64,000 nucleotides of DNA, taken from NCBI GenBank assembly GCA_963576565.1, contig OY755044.1, positions 54,159,783-54,223,782 on the forward strand. Reading direction: 5' to 3'. Below the pieces are notes generated by a model. It was not told the DNA's origin. It saw only the letters and a list, made by a program, of their open reading frames with translations, and made no database searches. Positions 12,091 through 22,672 of this stretch are shown here, piece by piece. Both the position numbers and the translations under genes were made by a program. Source of the DNA: Aspidapion aeneum. Its lineage: Eukaryota > Arthropoda > Insecta > Coleoptera > Brentidae. Each line of letters begins with the position of its first letter. Positions within the stretch are counted from its first letter, which is position 1.

Positions 12091-12878
12091 TTAGGTTAAT
12101 ACCTAATTTTTTAAATGGTTTGAAACCCTTATTTACAGTAAAATTTATGGCTTCATGGTAGGTCTATTAACAACAAAAAATCTTGTCGAAACGACCCAAG
12201 AAATTGCTAAAGCGTTAGATTCTTCCTGTCAAATTGATAATCTATACTGACCTATCAAAACCTTTCGATAAACTAGATTACTTGCTTCTTGTACAAACAC
12301 TAAATTACTTTGGTTTCTCCACTAAGCTTACTGAACTCTTTGAATCTCTTATCACAGATTGAAATTCGTGGTGTAAAGTCGAAAGAGAGTGCTTTCTTAG
12401 GCGTTCCTCAAGGGTAGGTCTTGCGACCACTTATTTTCGTTTTTTTGACAGGGTAATTGTCTTGAAACGGAGAAAGAGACGACATAAAATTAACGGCATG
12501 CATAAACTCAATTGAAGACTGCCTGAATCTTCAGAAAGACCTAACTTGTTTTAGCACATGGTGTGAACATAAACTACTTTTAAATATTGCTAAATGTCAA
12601 GTAATGACTTTCACTCTAAAAACCAAACCAATTGCTTTTAACTATCTATAATTGGAAAAATACTAAATAGACCTGAGTTAGTTTGGGATCTTGGAATTAT
12701 CTCTGACTCTAAATTGACCTTTAAGAAGCACATACAGACTATTATAGCTGAAACCACCATAATATAAGGATTTTTAATAAGAGTTAGCCGAAACTTTGAA
12801 GACTTTGAAACAAAAACACTTTTAAATTATGCTTTTATTAGATCGAAGTTAGAATACGCCTCCGTAGTAGGGTTACCA

Positions 12879-13646
12879 TAATTGAGGAGCTTGCGTTCAA
12901 AAGCGGCTATATCCATTTCGAAAAAATGTTCAGGAATCGAGAAAAGCTTCTCGTCGGTTCGCCTTTATACATAGAGATAGCAAAAAAGTTTATTTGTAGT
13001 GTTTTAGGGAAGTAGTTTGATGCAATTGAAATTTTTTTCTCAAAAATCAATAATTTTTGAAGAAAAAAAAATAATCTGGATATAGCCGGTTTTGATAGCA
13101 AAGCCTTAAAAATTCTCAACATAATAAAATTTAAAACATTTTTATTACAAAACCAGAACTCAAGACATATTTTTATTATGAAAATTAAAAAAAACAAGAC
13201 AAACATAAAATATTTATATATGAAGAGCAGCTTCTTCATCTAAACAGTCACATGGCACATTCTGTTCGCTCTCATCTCCTTCCTTGTCGCTAGTTTCAGT
13301 ATTTTCATTACCGGAAATAAGTAAATCTTTATACCATTTAAGATCTGCTCGTGACATCTAATTTTCACCGAACAGCTCTTTTAAAAGCCTTCTAAGACTA
13401 GGTTTCTTCTTATCTCTTAAATAGTTTCTGGGCTTATTGGATATAACCTTTGATTGCAAAACGAGGATATAGCCGGTTTTGATGCAAAAGGCCGACTTTA
13501 TATGCGATTTTAAAATACAAATAGCCCGTTTTGAACGTAAATGAACGTGCCAGTTGATAGATCTTGTGACTTAACCGAAAATCGCAAAAAAAGCACATCG
13601 GCAAAAAAACGGATATAGCCGCTTTTGAACGCAAGCTCCTCAATTA
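12879..13646. mobile_element. 768-bp TIR element with repeated GGATATAGCC motifs
   Basis: Perfect 36-bp inverted ends (12879-12914 and 13611-13646) starting TAATTGAGGAGCTTGCG. Motif GGATATAGCC(G/C)(G/C)TTTTGA recurs internally near 13075, 13450 and 13611, and as complement near 12901. LINE homology stops at LEYASVVGLP and resumes on the right with a KIQRHVLKF block. Frames inside show no recognisable transposase. Confidence 0.7.
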
Positions 13647-13970
13647 CCTACTCATAAAGAATCGCTAGAGAAGATCCAAAGACATGTGCTTAAGTTTATA
13701 AACTTTAAATCAACCGGTAATTATCTCCCTCAAAGTCACCCCCACACTGAACTTCTTCAGCTGCTTAATATCCAGCTACTTAAAACACGTGGCAATCCGC
13801 CTCTTAAACATTTCTGTGTAAAATTCTCCATAACCAAATTGATTGTATACATATTTTAGAAAACTAAACTTTTTTATTCCACGGCTAAATTCAAGACAAT
13901 CACCTACTTATCTTCCTACTCCTCGAGTCAACGCCATGCAATTTTCATCAATTTATAGAATTTAAGAGAC

Positions 13971-14704
13971 TTTTAATAAATATATGAATAGTATAGTATA
14001 ATAGTTTTTCTGCAGTTCGTACTTCTAATAAAGATGTACTATATTTTTTTATTGTTTTTTTTATATTCTTTATATTTCGTTATTGTAAACATTTTTTGAA
14101 AACTTTATGCCCTGTAAATGGGTATTACCTGTTGGGTAGTGTAAATTGTTAGTTGAATACACTATAATGGTCAGGGTCACTTTTAAAAATGCAAGAATGC
14201 AAGCGTTAGGTTCGGATGGTACCTATTTTCTTAGAATTTATATTTTATTTATATTTTGCATAGTTTTTGCCATTACTTGAGGAACTATAACAACATTCCA
14301 GAACGAAGAAAAGAGACAGAAAGTCACTGGTCTCAGTAACTAACTCCATCAGTGATTTTGTGTCATTTTTCATCGTCTTTATTTTTTGTATTACAAATTT
14401 AGGTGGGAACAGACACTGAAGCAATCATGATGCTTTTGCATTTTATTTTAAAACCGCTTACACAATGTAATAAAATCAATGCAAGAATATGCAAAAGAAA
14501 TCAACCAAATGTAACAATTATAGCTATGTCAAAACAAGATTATTTTAACTATAAAAATATCGTAAAATGTATTATTCATAAAGAAAAATTGCAAAAACCT
14601 TAACTTTGATTTAAAAAAACTAGTCATACCTTTTATTTATTTTAATTTAGTAGAGTCAGATAGACATTGGCTAATTTTAATTATTTTTTTTTATCTCTTT
14701 TTAG
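13971..14704. other. Intronic AT-rich stretch, nothing recognised
   Basis: Short frames only, the longest at 14403-14603 without recognisable similarity. It ends in the pyrimidine tract and acceptor of the second Yippee-like exon. Confidence 0.4.
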
Positions 14705-14748
14705 TCATTCCAAGGTTCTCAAGGCCGAGCCTACCTGTTTAATTCAGT
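14705..14748 (+). CDS. Yippee-like (YPEL) protein, coding exon B
   Basis: 44 bases between TTTTTAG (ending 14704) and GTAAGT (from 14749). It reads SFQGSQGRAYLFNS plus two bases of a Val codon, in the frame that continues from the preceding exon 7.5 kb upstream. The sequence is exactly the next block of the YPEL family. The split Val codon is completed by the first base of the exon at 16146. Confidence 0.97.
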
Positions 14749-16145
14749 GTAAGTAAACATTTTAGTAATAATTCCTGTATGAATTAACCTGACCTAACCC
14801 AAATTCAGGCGGTCATCTTGTTTTCTATATTATCGACAAATATTTTAATGTTTAACACACTGAGTATTCAACCACCTAACTTAAATCATCAAAATTAGCT
14901 ACGTAAGTACTTTTAAAAAAATAACTATTAAACCAAGTCGTCATTTTGAATAATAAGTGTAATAAATTTTTTAAACAACCATACAATATTCTTCGCATTA
15001 GATTTGCATGTTTTGATTTTTTCACGGTAATTAGCGATTTAGTCTATTGTCGAGTGTGTGTCAATGAAGTGATTTTCATAAAAGTTCTAGAAGAAAGCTG
15101 ACATTTTTAGTGGATTTTGGACTATTTGACTTAAAATATTCTTTTATTATGGTCCATGTCATAATCATAAATTTGGTCGAAGCATTAGATTTTGAGATAT
15201 TTAATATTACCTAAATGTTTTATACTCGGTTTTATAGCCTTGCCAAGCCTTGGTTTTATAGTATCCACAAATTAAATTTTTCGTCAATAAAATGGACTAA
15301 ACAGGGGTATCGCCACCTTTCAAAAAAAGTCTTATTTTTGTAGTTTACCGAAAACTTGATTTTCTGTAGCTGAATATAATTGTGTTGAAAACCTCAAATG
15401 AATTAACATATAATTTAGTGCAAGTTTGTTTGATTATTTGAAAAAATAGGATTCGCCGACATCTTCGATCGGCCATACTTTTTTTTTGTAGGATTTAGAA
15501 ACTAATCAAGAATCAAGAAATCAAGCACTTTCTTGTCCAATTTTGTACACGGAAATAGTCTTTTTGTAGTTGTTTCTAAATTATTTTCCAGTCCCTCTCG
15601 CAGTCAAGTAAGACCTGGCGTCCGTTGATTTTTAAACAAATCTAACTAACGAATTAGCCAAATAAATTACGATAGTAATGACCCATTTACGCTTACAGGA
15701 TAATAATTAAACTTATTTTTAAATTGTAACAAACAAAATATTAAAGAATTGAAAAAGATTACTGTGTCGGCCTGTAAGTCCGCTCGATCTGGGTCAAAAT
15801 CTAAGGAGGGAGGGAGCAAAAACTTAGTCATTTGATTTTTTTCTAGAGGGGTACTTAATTATATTAACTGTGCATACATTTTTCTAGGGGGGTGGGAGAA
15901 TTATTCCCGCGTAATGAATTTTGATAAAATTGATGCAAAACGATCAAATTTAAGCGCTACATTTTGTAAAAACTGATGCTTTTTTCCTTCAATTCTTTAT
16001 TTCACTCAAAAAAATGGAGGGTAAATGTTTGGAATTGCGGTATTTCTTTTCACACTATGATCACATGTTGAGTTTTCAATCCAGGGAGGGGTATCCGCTC
16101 TTAAGTCTACTTTTGAATCAAGTAAGTAAATAGCAACTTTTTCAG
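14749..16145. other. Second visible intron of the Yippee-like gene
   Basis: 1,397 bp between GTAAGT and TTTTTCAG. The only structure noted is a GGGTCAAAATCTAAGGAGGG-type segment near 15790-15910, resembling poly-purine MITE tails elsewhere in the window. No gene seen. Confidence 0.5.
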
Positions 16146-16254
16146 GGTTAATGTGGGATGCGGTCCGGCTGAGGAGAGGGTACTGTTGACTGGACTACAT
16201 GCAGTAGCTGACATTTACTGCGAGTGCTGCAAAACTACTTTAGGCTGGAAATAT
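16146..16254 (+). CDS. Yippee-like (YPEL) protein, coding exon C
   Basis: 109 bases between TTTTTCAG (ending 16145) and GTAAGT (from 16255). After completing the Val codon it reads [20 protein letters not shown], then [20 protein letters not shown] is the second zinc-binding pair. Counting across exons A-C, the spacing between the two pairs is 52 residues, exactly the C-X2-C-X52-C-X2-C signature of Yippee proteins. That supports the splice choices independently. Ends in phase 0. Confidence 0.97.
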
Positions 16255-16502
16255 GTAAGTGAGGGGTGAGGCTCTATACAGGGTTTTCATTTTAAAACTT
16301 CTCAGCTAAGATTTCTCAAAATTAGACGTTTAAAAAAAACGCATGTCGCGTGGCATCTTATCTAACAATTGAATTTTAGAAAAAGAAAATGCGTTTAATT
16401 TCTATAAGCCAAGAAAACACAATAAAATTATTATGATGATAAATATTATCATGGTGAGTCGTAATCATCAATATGGTAAGTAGGTTTACCGTTAATAAAT
16501 TA

Positions 16503-16941
16503 CAGTACAATCCTGATTATCCGAATCGCGATTTTCCGAAATCTGGTTTATCCGAAACAAACTTTAAAAACAAAAATCCCGATTAACCGAAAATATTCGC
16601 TTTATACGAAACGCGTCTGGGATTCACCTATACTGCTAGGTGGTTCCCCTCGGGGTTTCACGGCAATACCACGGTCGAAAATGCGAATTATTGTTTTAGT
16701 TAGCCGACAGAGTGTTGCAAATGTTTTTTAGTCGATCTAATGATATGCGCATCCTAAACTCCTATTTTCCACTTTGGTCCACATTACTGTCAACACTTAT
16801 TAGGTGTCCATTAGATCTTGGACCCCCGTGAGGTTAAGCTTTCAGGCTACCCACGGAAAAATATGAGAGAAACAAAAACTCCTTTTTGCCCGATTAGCCA
16901 CGAAACTTGTTTGATTATTTCGGATAATCGGGACTGTACTG
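16503..16941. mobile_element. Tigger/pogo-like MITE, 439 bp
   Basis: Ends CAGTACAATCCTGATTATCC and, as complement, CAGTACAGTCCCGATTATCC, with TA directly outside at 16501-16502 and 16942-16943. Ends of this type with TA duplication are characteristic of pogo/Tigger elements of the Tc1-mariner group. No transposase frame, so non-autonomous. Confidence 0.8.
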
Positions 16942-17029
16942 TAATTGACTTGTTTTAATGTTTTTTTTTAGACTTATTTTCAAGGAATCTTGGTTAAGAA
17001 GTTTTTAAATAAACACCCTCTATATTACT

Positions 17030-17215
17030 GTTAGGACATATACAGTGTGTCTAATTGGAATTGCAACATGAGAGTTTTAAATGAAAATTTTCCACTAAAT
17101 GAAAATCTTAGGTGGGAAATTTTAAAATGAACGGACCTCCCTATTATATTACTCTCAGGGCATATGTGTCTATTTGGAATTGCACATAAAAGTGTCAAAT
17201 TAAAAAATTTTCCAC
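17030..17215. repeat. Imperfect tandem duplication of about 120 bp
   Basis: Two copies of a segment running from GGACATA/GGGCATATG through GTGTCTA.TTGGAATTGCA to TTTTCCACTA, the first starting about 17032 and the second about 17155. No coding potential. Confidence 0.45.
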
Positions 17216-17889
17216 TACTTATAATGCAAGGCCGTACCTAGGGGGGATCAAGGGGATCAATCCTCCCCGAAATAAGATCCGCAATACGCAAAAAAATTCA
17301 CAATACGCAAATTTTTACAAACATTTCAAGTTTTAATCCCCTTCCCCCAAAATATTTTCCTGGGTATGGCCCAGACCTAGTGTAAAATGTGTATTAAAAA
17401 TTTTGAATTATAATCAAGAGTGAAAAATGAACCCATTATTTTTAACAATATCGCAAAGTGTTAATAAAAGTTAATCAAAATTAACGTTTAAAAAAATATG
17501 CATTTGTGTGTACTTGTATGAAAAATATATTTTTTACATTTTTGCTAAGCTTTTTAACAAAACTTTTTTAATGTTGAAGTAAGTATTTATTCTTCATAAA
17601 AATACTGTATTGTCTAATAGACCGGGGCCATCGCGTCTTTCGTGGGCTTTTTGATAAAGATTTAACAACACCTGTTTCAATCGATTATTATTAGTCTCAC
17701 CAATACTGCCTGACCTGTTAATAGACCCAAAAGTATCTCAGTCAAAAAGTAAGGTTAGGGTGTCAAGATATTTTTTCAATTCCAAACGGTTTAAGCTAGA
17801 ATAACGAAACTTGGCGTGCAAATCGGCCCTCACGTACATACGTATTCTTTGGCTGTCAAAAAAATACTCTGCCAATATATGGGCCCCTA

Positions 17890-18582
17890 AGCTCACACTA
17901 GGTGCTATAGTTATAGTCTACGTGCGAGCTAATAAAACTAAAACCTGAAATATATCTTATTCAACTCCAGACTAAATTACCTTTTGTTTGATACCACACA
18001 AGCCATCTTTTGACTTAAACTCAAATTTTTGAAATCTACCCCCACCCTTCAAAAAACAAAAACTAAAATATATTTTGTTTAACTCCGGACTCACTTACCT
18101 TCGTTTGATATCACACACGCCATATTTTTACGTAAACTCTAATTTTTGAAATCAACCCCCACCCTTTTTGAAGAAAAAAAAACTAAAATGTATTTTGTCT
18201 AACTCTATACTCAAATACCTTTCGTTTGATATCACACACGCCATATTTTCACATAAACTCTAATTTTTGAAATCTTCCCCCACCCTTTTATTTGGCTTGT
18301 GTTCGGTGGATTTTGTTCATTTTTAAATGAGACCATCTCGACCCAAGACCCAACCTAGGTACCAAATTTCATTAAAATCGGCCAAGCGGTTTTTGAGTTA
18401 TGCGCGTTGGTCGTTACAGACAGACATACAGACAGACAGACAGACGGCGCGACAAAAAAGTTTCAAAATCATCTGAAACGCAAAGATATATAAAAATTTT
18501 TGAAATCGGAGCAACTTTTTTTTTCTCGAAAAAATTAGGATCACCATAGCTCCACTACTATAGTATAGTATATGTGTGAGCT
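17890..18582. mobile_element. 693-bp inverted-repeat element with internal tandem units
   Basis: AGCTCACAC at the left end and GTGTGAGCT at the right; alignment of the two family-X copies shows extra sequence exactly here. Inside are three units of about 120-130 bp (starting near 17940, 18060, 18180) with CTCAAATACCTTTCGTTTGA-like text. Next come the frequently seen insect repeat text ATTAAAATCGGCCAAGCGG and a CAGA microsatellite at about 18419-18447. Confidence 0.55.
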
Positions 18583-18962
18583 AATATATATTTTGCCCCT
18601 ATAAGGCGCAAGGGAGCAAAATTTGTTTTTAGATTATGCCTTATATCATCTAAACTATTGCACTTGCACAACCATATCTTATCAAATTAGTAGCTCATAC
18701 AATTACCCACAGACCTGCTATATAAAAAAAAATCCGAAATTAGTAGGGGCAAAAATTTTTGTAATTTACAATAAAAAAAGCTTAATTGAATTGTCTTATA
18801 TTTTACCCTATGTCAGCAAATTTGCGCCAAACAGTTCCGGTTGACCACTTCTTAATTTTATAAACTTTATACTATGGCAGCGGCTGTAAGAGTCCAACAT
18901 CTTATTTTGACCCCACCCAAAAATATTTTCATTCAAGATATTTTATTGGGTCGGTCGCATAT

Positions 18963-20097
18963 CGAGGGTCCAAGTGCAGTTTTAAAAACTTTACAGGAGA
19001 AGCGAAAAACTGCAGTTAACCGCAATAGAAGCTGATTTTTTAAAAACTTTCACTAAAAAAAGTATTTTTTTTAGTGTTAGAATTTTTTCACAAGCTCAAG
19101 TGCTTCTCAATAGATGGTGCCACCTGTCACCATTTTAAGGGCGGCGGATAAAAGGTCGAAAGTACAGAAAGTCGAAAGTACAAAAGGTCGAAAAAATAAG
19201 GTCGAAAATAAAAAAGGTCGAAAGTGCAAAAGGTCGAAAGTACAAAAGGTCGAAAAACAAAAGGTCGAAAATATAAAAGGTCGAAAATACAAAAGGTCGA
19301 AAATACAAAAGGTCGAAAGTAAAAAAGGTCGAAATTACAAAAGGTCGAAAGTACAAAGGGTCGAAAGTACAAAAGGTCGAAAACAAAAAAATATTAAAAC
19401 CTAATCAAGTCAATTGCCCTGTCCAGTCGAGGTGGACCCGGGGCCGAGGATAGGTTAGGTTACTATCCCAACCTGACCCGGTTAAGTTGGTATATCAAAA
19501 ACAAACTTTCCTGACGAGATCAGGGTAGTTTTTTTTTCTAAACAAACCTAAACCGGTCAGGTTGGGGTAGTAACCTAACCGGGTTCGATGTGGACCCGGG
19601 GCCGGGCGTAGGTTAGGTTACTATCCCAACCTGACCCGGTTAGGTTAGTATATCAAAAAAAAACTGAACTATCAACTATCCTTGACCCCTGGACCACCTC
19701 GGCTGGCCTGACCTGACCTGGTTAGGTTAGAATACCAAAAAAAAAATTTCCTGACGAGATCAGGGTAGTTTTTTTTTGTAAACTAACCTAACCTGGTCAG
19801 GTTGGGGTAGTAACCTAACCGGGTTAACTATCAACTATCCTTGACCCCTGGACCACCTCGGCTGGGCAGGGCAATTCGACTTGATTAGGTTTTAATCTTT
19901 TATTTTTCGACCTTTTGTAATTTCGACCTTTTGTACTTTCGACCTTTTGTATTTTCGACCTTTTGTTTTTCGATTTTTTGTACTTTCGACCTTTTGTATT
20001 TTCGACCTTTTATCCGCCGCCCCGATTTTAATGATGCTGAAAAGCCAAAATCAAAAAAAAATTCACTTACGAGGTACTTACTGCACTTGGACCCTCG
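18963..20097. mobile_element. TIR element (CGAGGGTCCAAGTGCAGT) carrying a nested foldback
   Basis: Inverted ends CGAGGGTCCAAGTGCAGT at 18963-18980 and 20080-20097, flanked by ATAT at 18959-18962 and 20098-20101. The other family-X copy reads through this point without it (CATATCAC near 30979 on the complement), which serves as an empty site. Most of its length is the foldback at 19139-20024. Confidence 0.65.
19139..20024. mobile_element. Foldback element with AAAGGTCGAAA minisatellite arms
   Basis: Begins GGGCGGCGGATAAAAGG and ends CCTTTTATCCGCCGCCC. The left arm (about 19153-19385) is a minisatellite of 14-16 bp units, consensus AAAGGTCGAAAGTAC; the right arm (about 19906-20010) holds fewer units in inverse orientation. 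The centre (about 19420-19880) is GC-rich, with repeated direct and inverted blocks such as AACCTGACCCGGTTA and CCTGACGAGATCAGGGTAG. ATTTTAA borders both sides (19132-19138, 20025-20031), a 7-bp target duplication. Frames in the arms are repeat translations, not genes. Confidence 0.75.
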
Positions 20098-20241
20098 ATA
20101 TCATAAGCAGTGTTCCGTCAGGCCGTTCCACAGTCATAGAACCGTCCGAAAAATCCCAAAGCGTGCGCAATGCAGTACGAGAACTGTTTTAAAACGGTTT
20201 TGGTTAGATGGAACGACCAAATAACTGTCCAAAAAATAAAT

Positions 20242-20440
20242 CTGCCGTGCAAAGCTAAAACCTAGTAACTTGACTTACTCAAAAATGAGATTTTTATATC
20301 ATTGAAATCGCCGGCGCTGGAAGTTATGAAGTTAGTATGTAGTCAAATAAACTATAGCTAGTATGTAGTCAAATAAACTTCAAACTCTATTTCCCAAAAC
20401 ACTAGTTTTTGACTTACTAGGTTTCTGCTTTGCACGGCAG
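20242..20440. mobile_element. Small TIR element CTGCCGTGCAAAGC
   Basis: Ends CTGCCGTGCAAAGC and, as complement, CTGCCGTGCAAAGCAGAAAC, with CCTAGTAA also inverted just inside. An internal direct duplication, TAGTATGTAGTCAAATAAAC, occurs twice (about 20332 and 20360). No transposase. Confidence 0.6.
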
Positions 20441-21310
20441 TAATGCTGTTGGCGTAGTGATCGATTTAATTCAGGCATGTGATCATATGCAAGAGAGTTA
20501 AATTCAAAGTCACCTGACTAAAGGAAAGAGTAGGTTTCTTCGTCTCCCGTAAAGAAAGATCGAAGGGAACGTATGAATTCGAGAGCACGAAATTAAAGTT
20601 GCACACATAAAGGATTACACAATTACATTATCATAATACATTTTTAATTTTAGTTTTTGAAATGCAGGTAAAATTACATTAATTTAATTTATATTTACAA
20701 ACTATAAACCACTGCAGACTGCCTAATAAACTAAATATACCAACAATTAATACTTTTGGACGAAACTTGTAAAAAAGTATTTATTTGTTCTAATATCAAA
20801 AGTTTTATGTGAAATTTATATATTTATTTATTTGTATTTTATAATTTGATTTTTACAAAATTTTTGTGAAATTACCTACAAATTATAAAAAGCCTTAAAA
20901 TATTCACAAAATTTTTGTGATTTTATGATTTTATTCATTTTTCGGAAATAGAGATCGTGATACTTCTAAGAAAATCACATTTTGTAGCTTGTACTTTGGT
21001 AGATATATATAGTTAATGACCTTAATGTCGATGCCTTAAAGCAAAGTCGTTTGTTCTTCCGCCAAATCTGGTGTAAAATTTCACATCTGGTGTTACCCCT
21101 CTTCTTTTAACTTTTAGTTCACAGGTCACCAGGATTTGCTGCGATCAGGGTAAACCCTTATGTTTCTATTCCTATCCAATTACCTGCTAAACTAGTTTTT
21201 TTTTTCTAAGCAGGCTACCCTATGGTTAGTATAGCTTTTTTCCATGATGTATACCTACAACTTTCCGCAGTCCCGTAGTAATAAAAATTAAGAGGCTCTT
21301 GCAATAGTAG

Positions 21311-21434
21311 TTTACCTAACTAGTGCGGAAAGTGCCTCTTTTCCGCACGCGATTGCAGATGGCCAAACGACGCGATAGCGGAGTTTGGCCAGCAATCAAG
21401 TGCGGAAAAGACACTTTACGCACGAGTTAGGTAC
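21311..21434. repeat. Long imperfect hairpin with GTGCGGAAA boxes, 3' side of the recombinase gene
   Basis: Arms of about 50-57 bp: TACCTAACTAGTGCGGAAAG, then CTTTTCCGCAC and GATTGC..GGCCAAAC, mirrored at 21383-21434. The boxes GTGCGGAAA and TTTCCGCAC recur next to the other end of the recombinase gene (30145-30250). CTATAAGCGTG at 21446-21456 also has its complement there. Confidence 0.6.
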
Positions 21435-21512
21435 ATTATTTTTTCTATAAGCGTGAGGAAAAAACTAAAAATTAATTAGAAAATTATTTATATTCAAAAC
21501 ATTTTAATCAAA

Positions 21513-22052
21513 TCAATTATTATTGTTAACATTAATATTAAAGGTGCAGTTTGTAGCGTGCTGTAAGTTGATAGCAGAGGCAAGTGTTTTCTCAAATGAA
21601 GTGGCAGATTTGAAACTTGGGTTTTGGTTCTCCACTGCGTTCTCCAAGTTTTCGGAAACATCTGTTGCAACTGTGGTCATGCATTTGGGGCTGGATTGAG
21701 GCACTTTGGAAGGTTGTATGGTAGAAGAAAGTTGCTGACTAGTTGAAGGACCAGGGTGGCTGAACTTCAAAATTTTATTCGAAATATTTTTTTGGAATCC
21801 AGTTGAACTGTCAAGGTACCCTTCTGCGACACTTGAAGATTTCCATCCACCGAGTCGTTTGATATTGGTTATTCCTTCGCCTGAATCTGCCAACATTGTT
21901 GCGGCAGAACGTCGGAAGCTGTGGCCCGTGTATAATTCTGGATTTGAAAGCTTCAGATAGCATGCGATATCTGATGGCATTTTACCGAATGTATTAATTC
22001 CAATGCATTGTACCGTACATGCTCCTTTTTTGTAGTTTACGAAGGACCGTCT
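21513..22052 (-). pseudogene. Tyrosine recombinase, C-terminal part (split by a BEL/Pao element)
   Basis: C-terminal part of a tyrosine-recombinase/integrase of the type spread by Crypton-like or related elements in insects. It holds three catalytic-core motifs: H-x-x-R in GHSFRR (codons just below 21924), the LGGW block (Trp at the usual second-His/Trp position) and the nucleophile Tyr in AEGYLDSS. The frame is open to the insertion point: the bases 22052 to 21981 continue directly from the codons at 29158-29160 on the other side of the BEL element, in frame and with no stop. The tail after the catalytic Tyr is Ser/Asn-rich. The stop is at 21513-21515. Without the insertion the protein would be 390 residues from its ATG. 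Confidence 0.9.
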
Positions 22053-22057
22053 ATGTG
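22053..22057 (+). other. Target-site duplication ATGTG, left
   Basis: Five bases ATGTG directly outside the left LTR. The same five lie at 29158-29162 outside the right LTR. Five bp is the usual BEL/Pao duplication. Removing one copy and the element restores an open frame in the recombinase gene. Confidence 0.93.
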
Positions 22058-22470
22058 TGTGCGTGCAAGGGCTGAAAAATAACGGAATTTCCTTCGATAG
22101 GTCGCCGGTATTGGCTTCACAAGCACATTTAAAAATAAATGTCGGTATTGACGATTGAAAATGGAAAGTTACGATACATATGGAATTTTATATGAAAAGG
22201 CACCTACCTCGGACTCTCTTGCAGCTCCAGTCGACGTTTAAACGTCCAGTTTTTTCACCTCAAATTCACTTTTTTCGGGAACGTGATTTTGCTAGTGTCT
22301 TGTTGTGACGGTGGTTCTTTGCGCACTCATTGCGGCGCTGCTTCTCTTCCACGTGTCCGGTGCCGTGAAACCCCATATGCATATTTTAGAGCGCGAAAAT
22401 TTAAATCATTTCAAACGCGCAGAAAAGGAAAAGAAAATGAAAATTAGGAAATTTCTTGCTTGCACCAACA
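22058..22470 (-). repeat. 3' LTR of BEL/Pao element 2
   Basis: 413 bp, same borders as the 5' LTR. Bases 22053-22057 outside are the duplicated ATGTG. Confidence 0.95.
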
Positions 22471-22672
22471 TTTTCCGGCCGCCAAAACACGTGTGTTTTT
22501 ACTTAGTTAAGAAAAGGAAAGGAAAGAAAAATTAAATAGTATTCGCCTATTAGCAATTAAACGATACAATTTAACATTAACCCAAATATGCACTAGATAA
22601 TGCATGTAAATTAAAATTGAAAGAAAAGAAAAAATACTTAGAAAAAATTAAGAAAGAAAAGAAAATTTTGCC

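Larger units (their letters stand above)
10010..13970 (+). pseudogene. Dead Jockey-like LINE (endonuclease and reverse transcriptase relic)
   Basis: Pieces of one LINE protein can be followed in order despite stops and frameshifts: endonuclease LEDFNVKDY (about 10080), AFYSSIYPILDSCVPK (about 10856), WYSAAIIKHIRKN (about 10943), SFWSFLR (about 11128), RT blocks IPNSWTVSKISPIHKKD (about 11840) and NYRPI (about 11910), a GVPQG block (about 12405), LNIAKCQVMTF (about 12585), LGIISDSKLTFKKHI (about 12693), LEYAS (about 12850) and a C-terminal tail to about 13840. The catalytic YADD-type motif is not recognisable. Four later insertions (10266-10645, 11323-11717, 11924-12090, 12879-13646) interrupt it and account for much of its length. 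Clade call from the RT thumb pattern. Confidence 0.85.
17621..20250 (-). repeat. Repeat family X, left copy (interrupted)
   Basis: Reverse-complement homologue of 30529-39439. Matching blocks in order: CGTGGGCTTTTTGATAAAGA (about 17651), ACTGCCTGACCTGTTAA, TGTCAAAAAAAT, GGCGCAAGGG (about 18605), TGGTTGACCACTTCTTAA-type text (about 18840), CAACATCTTATTTTGACCCC (about 18897), GATATTTTATTGGGTCGGT (about 18937), and beyond the insertion the GGCCGTT..ACAGTCATA block (about 20118). The last block matches the coding exon at 30529-30829 but has an in-frame stop, so this is a decayed copy. Interrupted by 17890-18582 and 18963-20097. Confidence 0.7.

Noticed and set aside
19140..19390. CRISPR-like regular repeats
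   Set aside because: Units are contiguous 14-16 bp tandem repeats without unique spacers, in an insect genome.
19107..19404. Overlapping frames on both strands with KVESTKGRK or TFCTFDLLYFRPF repeats
   Set aside because: They translate the AAAGGTCGAAA minisatellite of a foldback element in all frames; no gene.
22305..22535. Plus-strand frame with a hydrophobic start (MTVVLCALIAALLLF), repeated at 28992-29186
   Set aside because: It resembles a signal peptide but lies antisense in both LTRs of BEL element 2 and differs where the LTR ends, so it is incidental.
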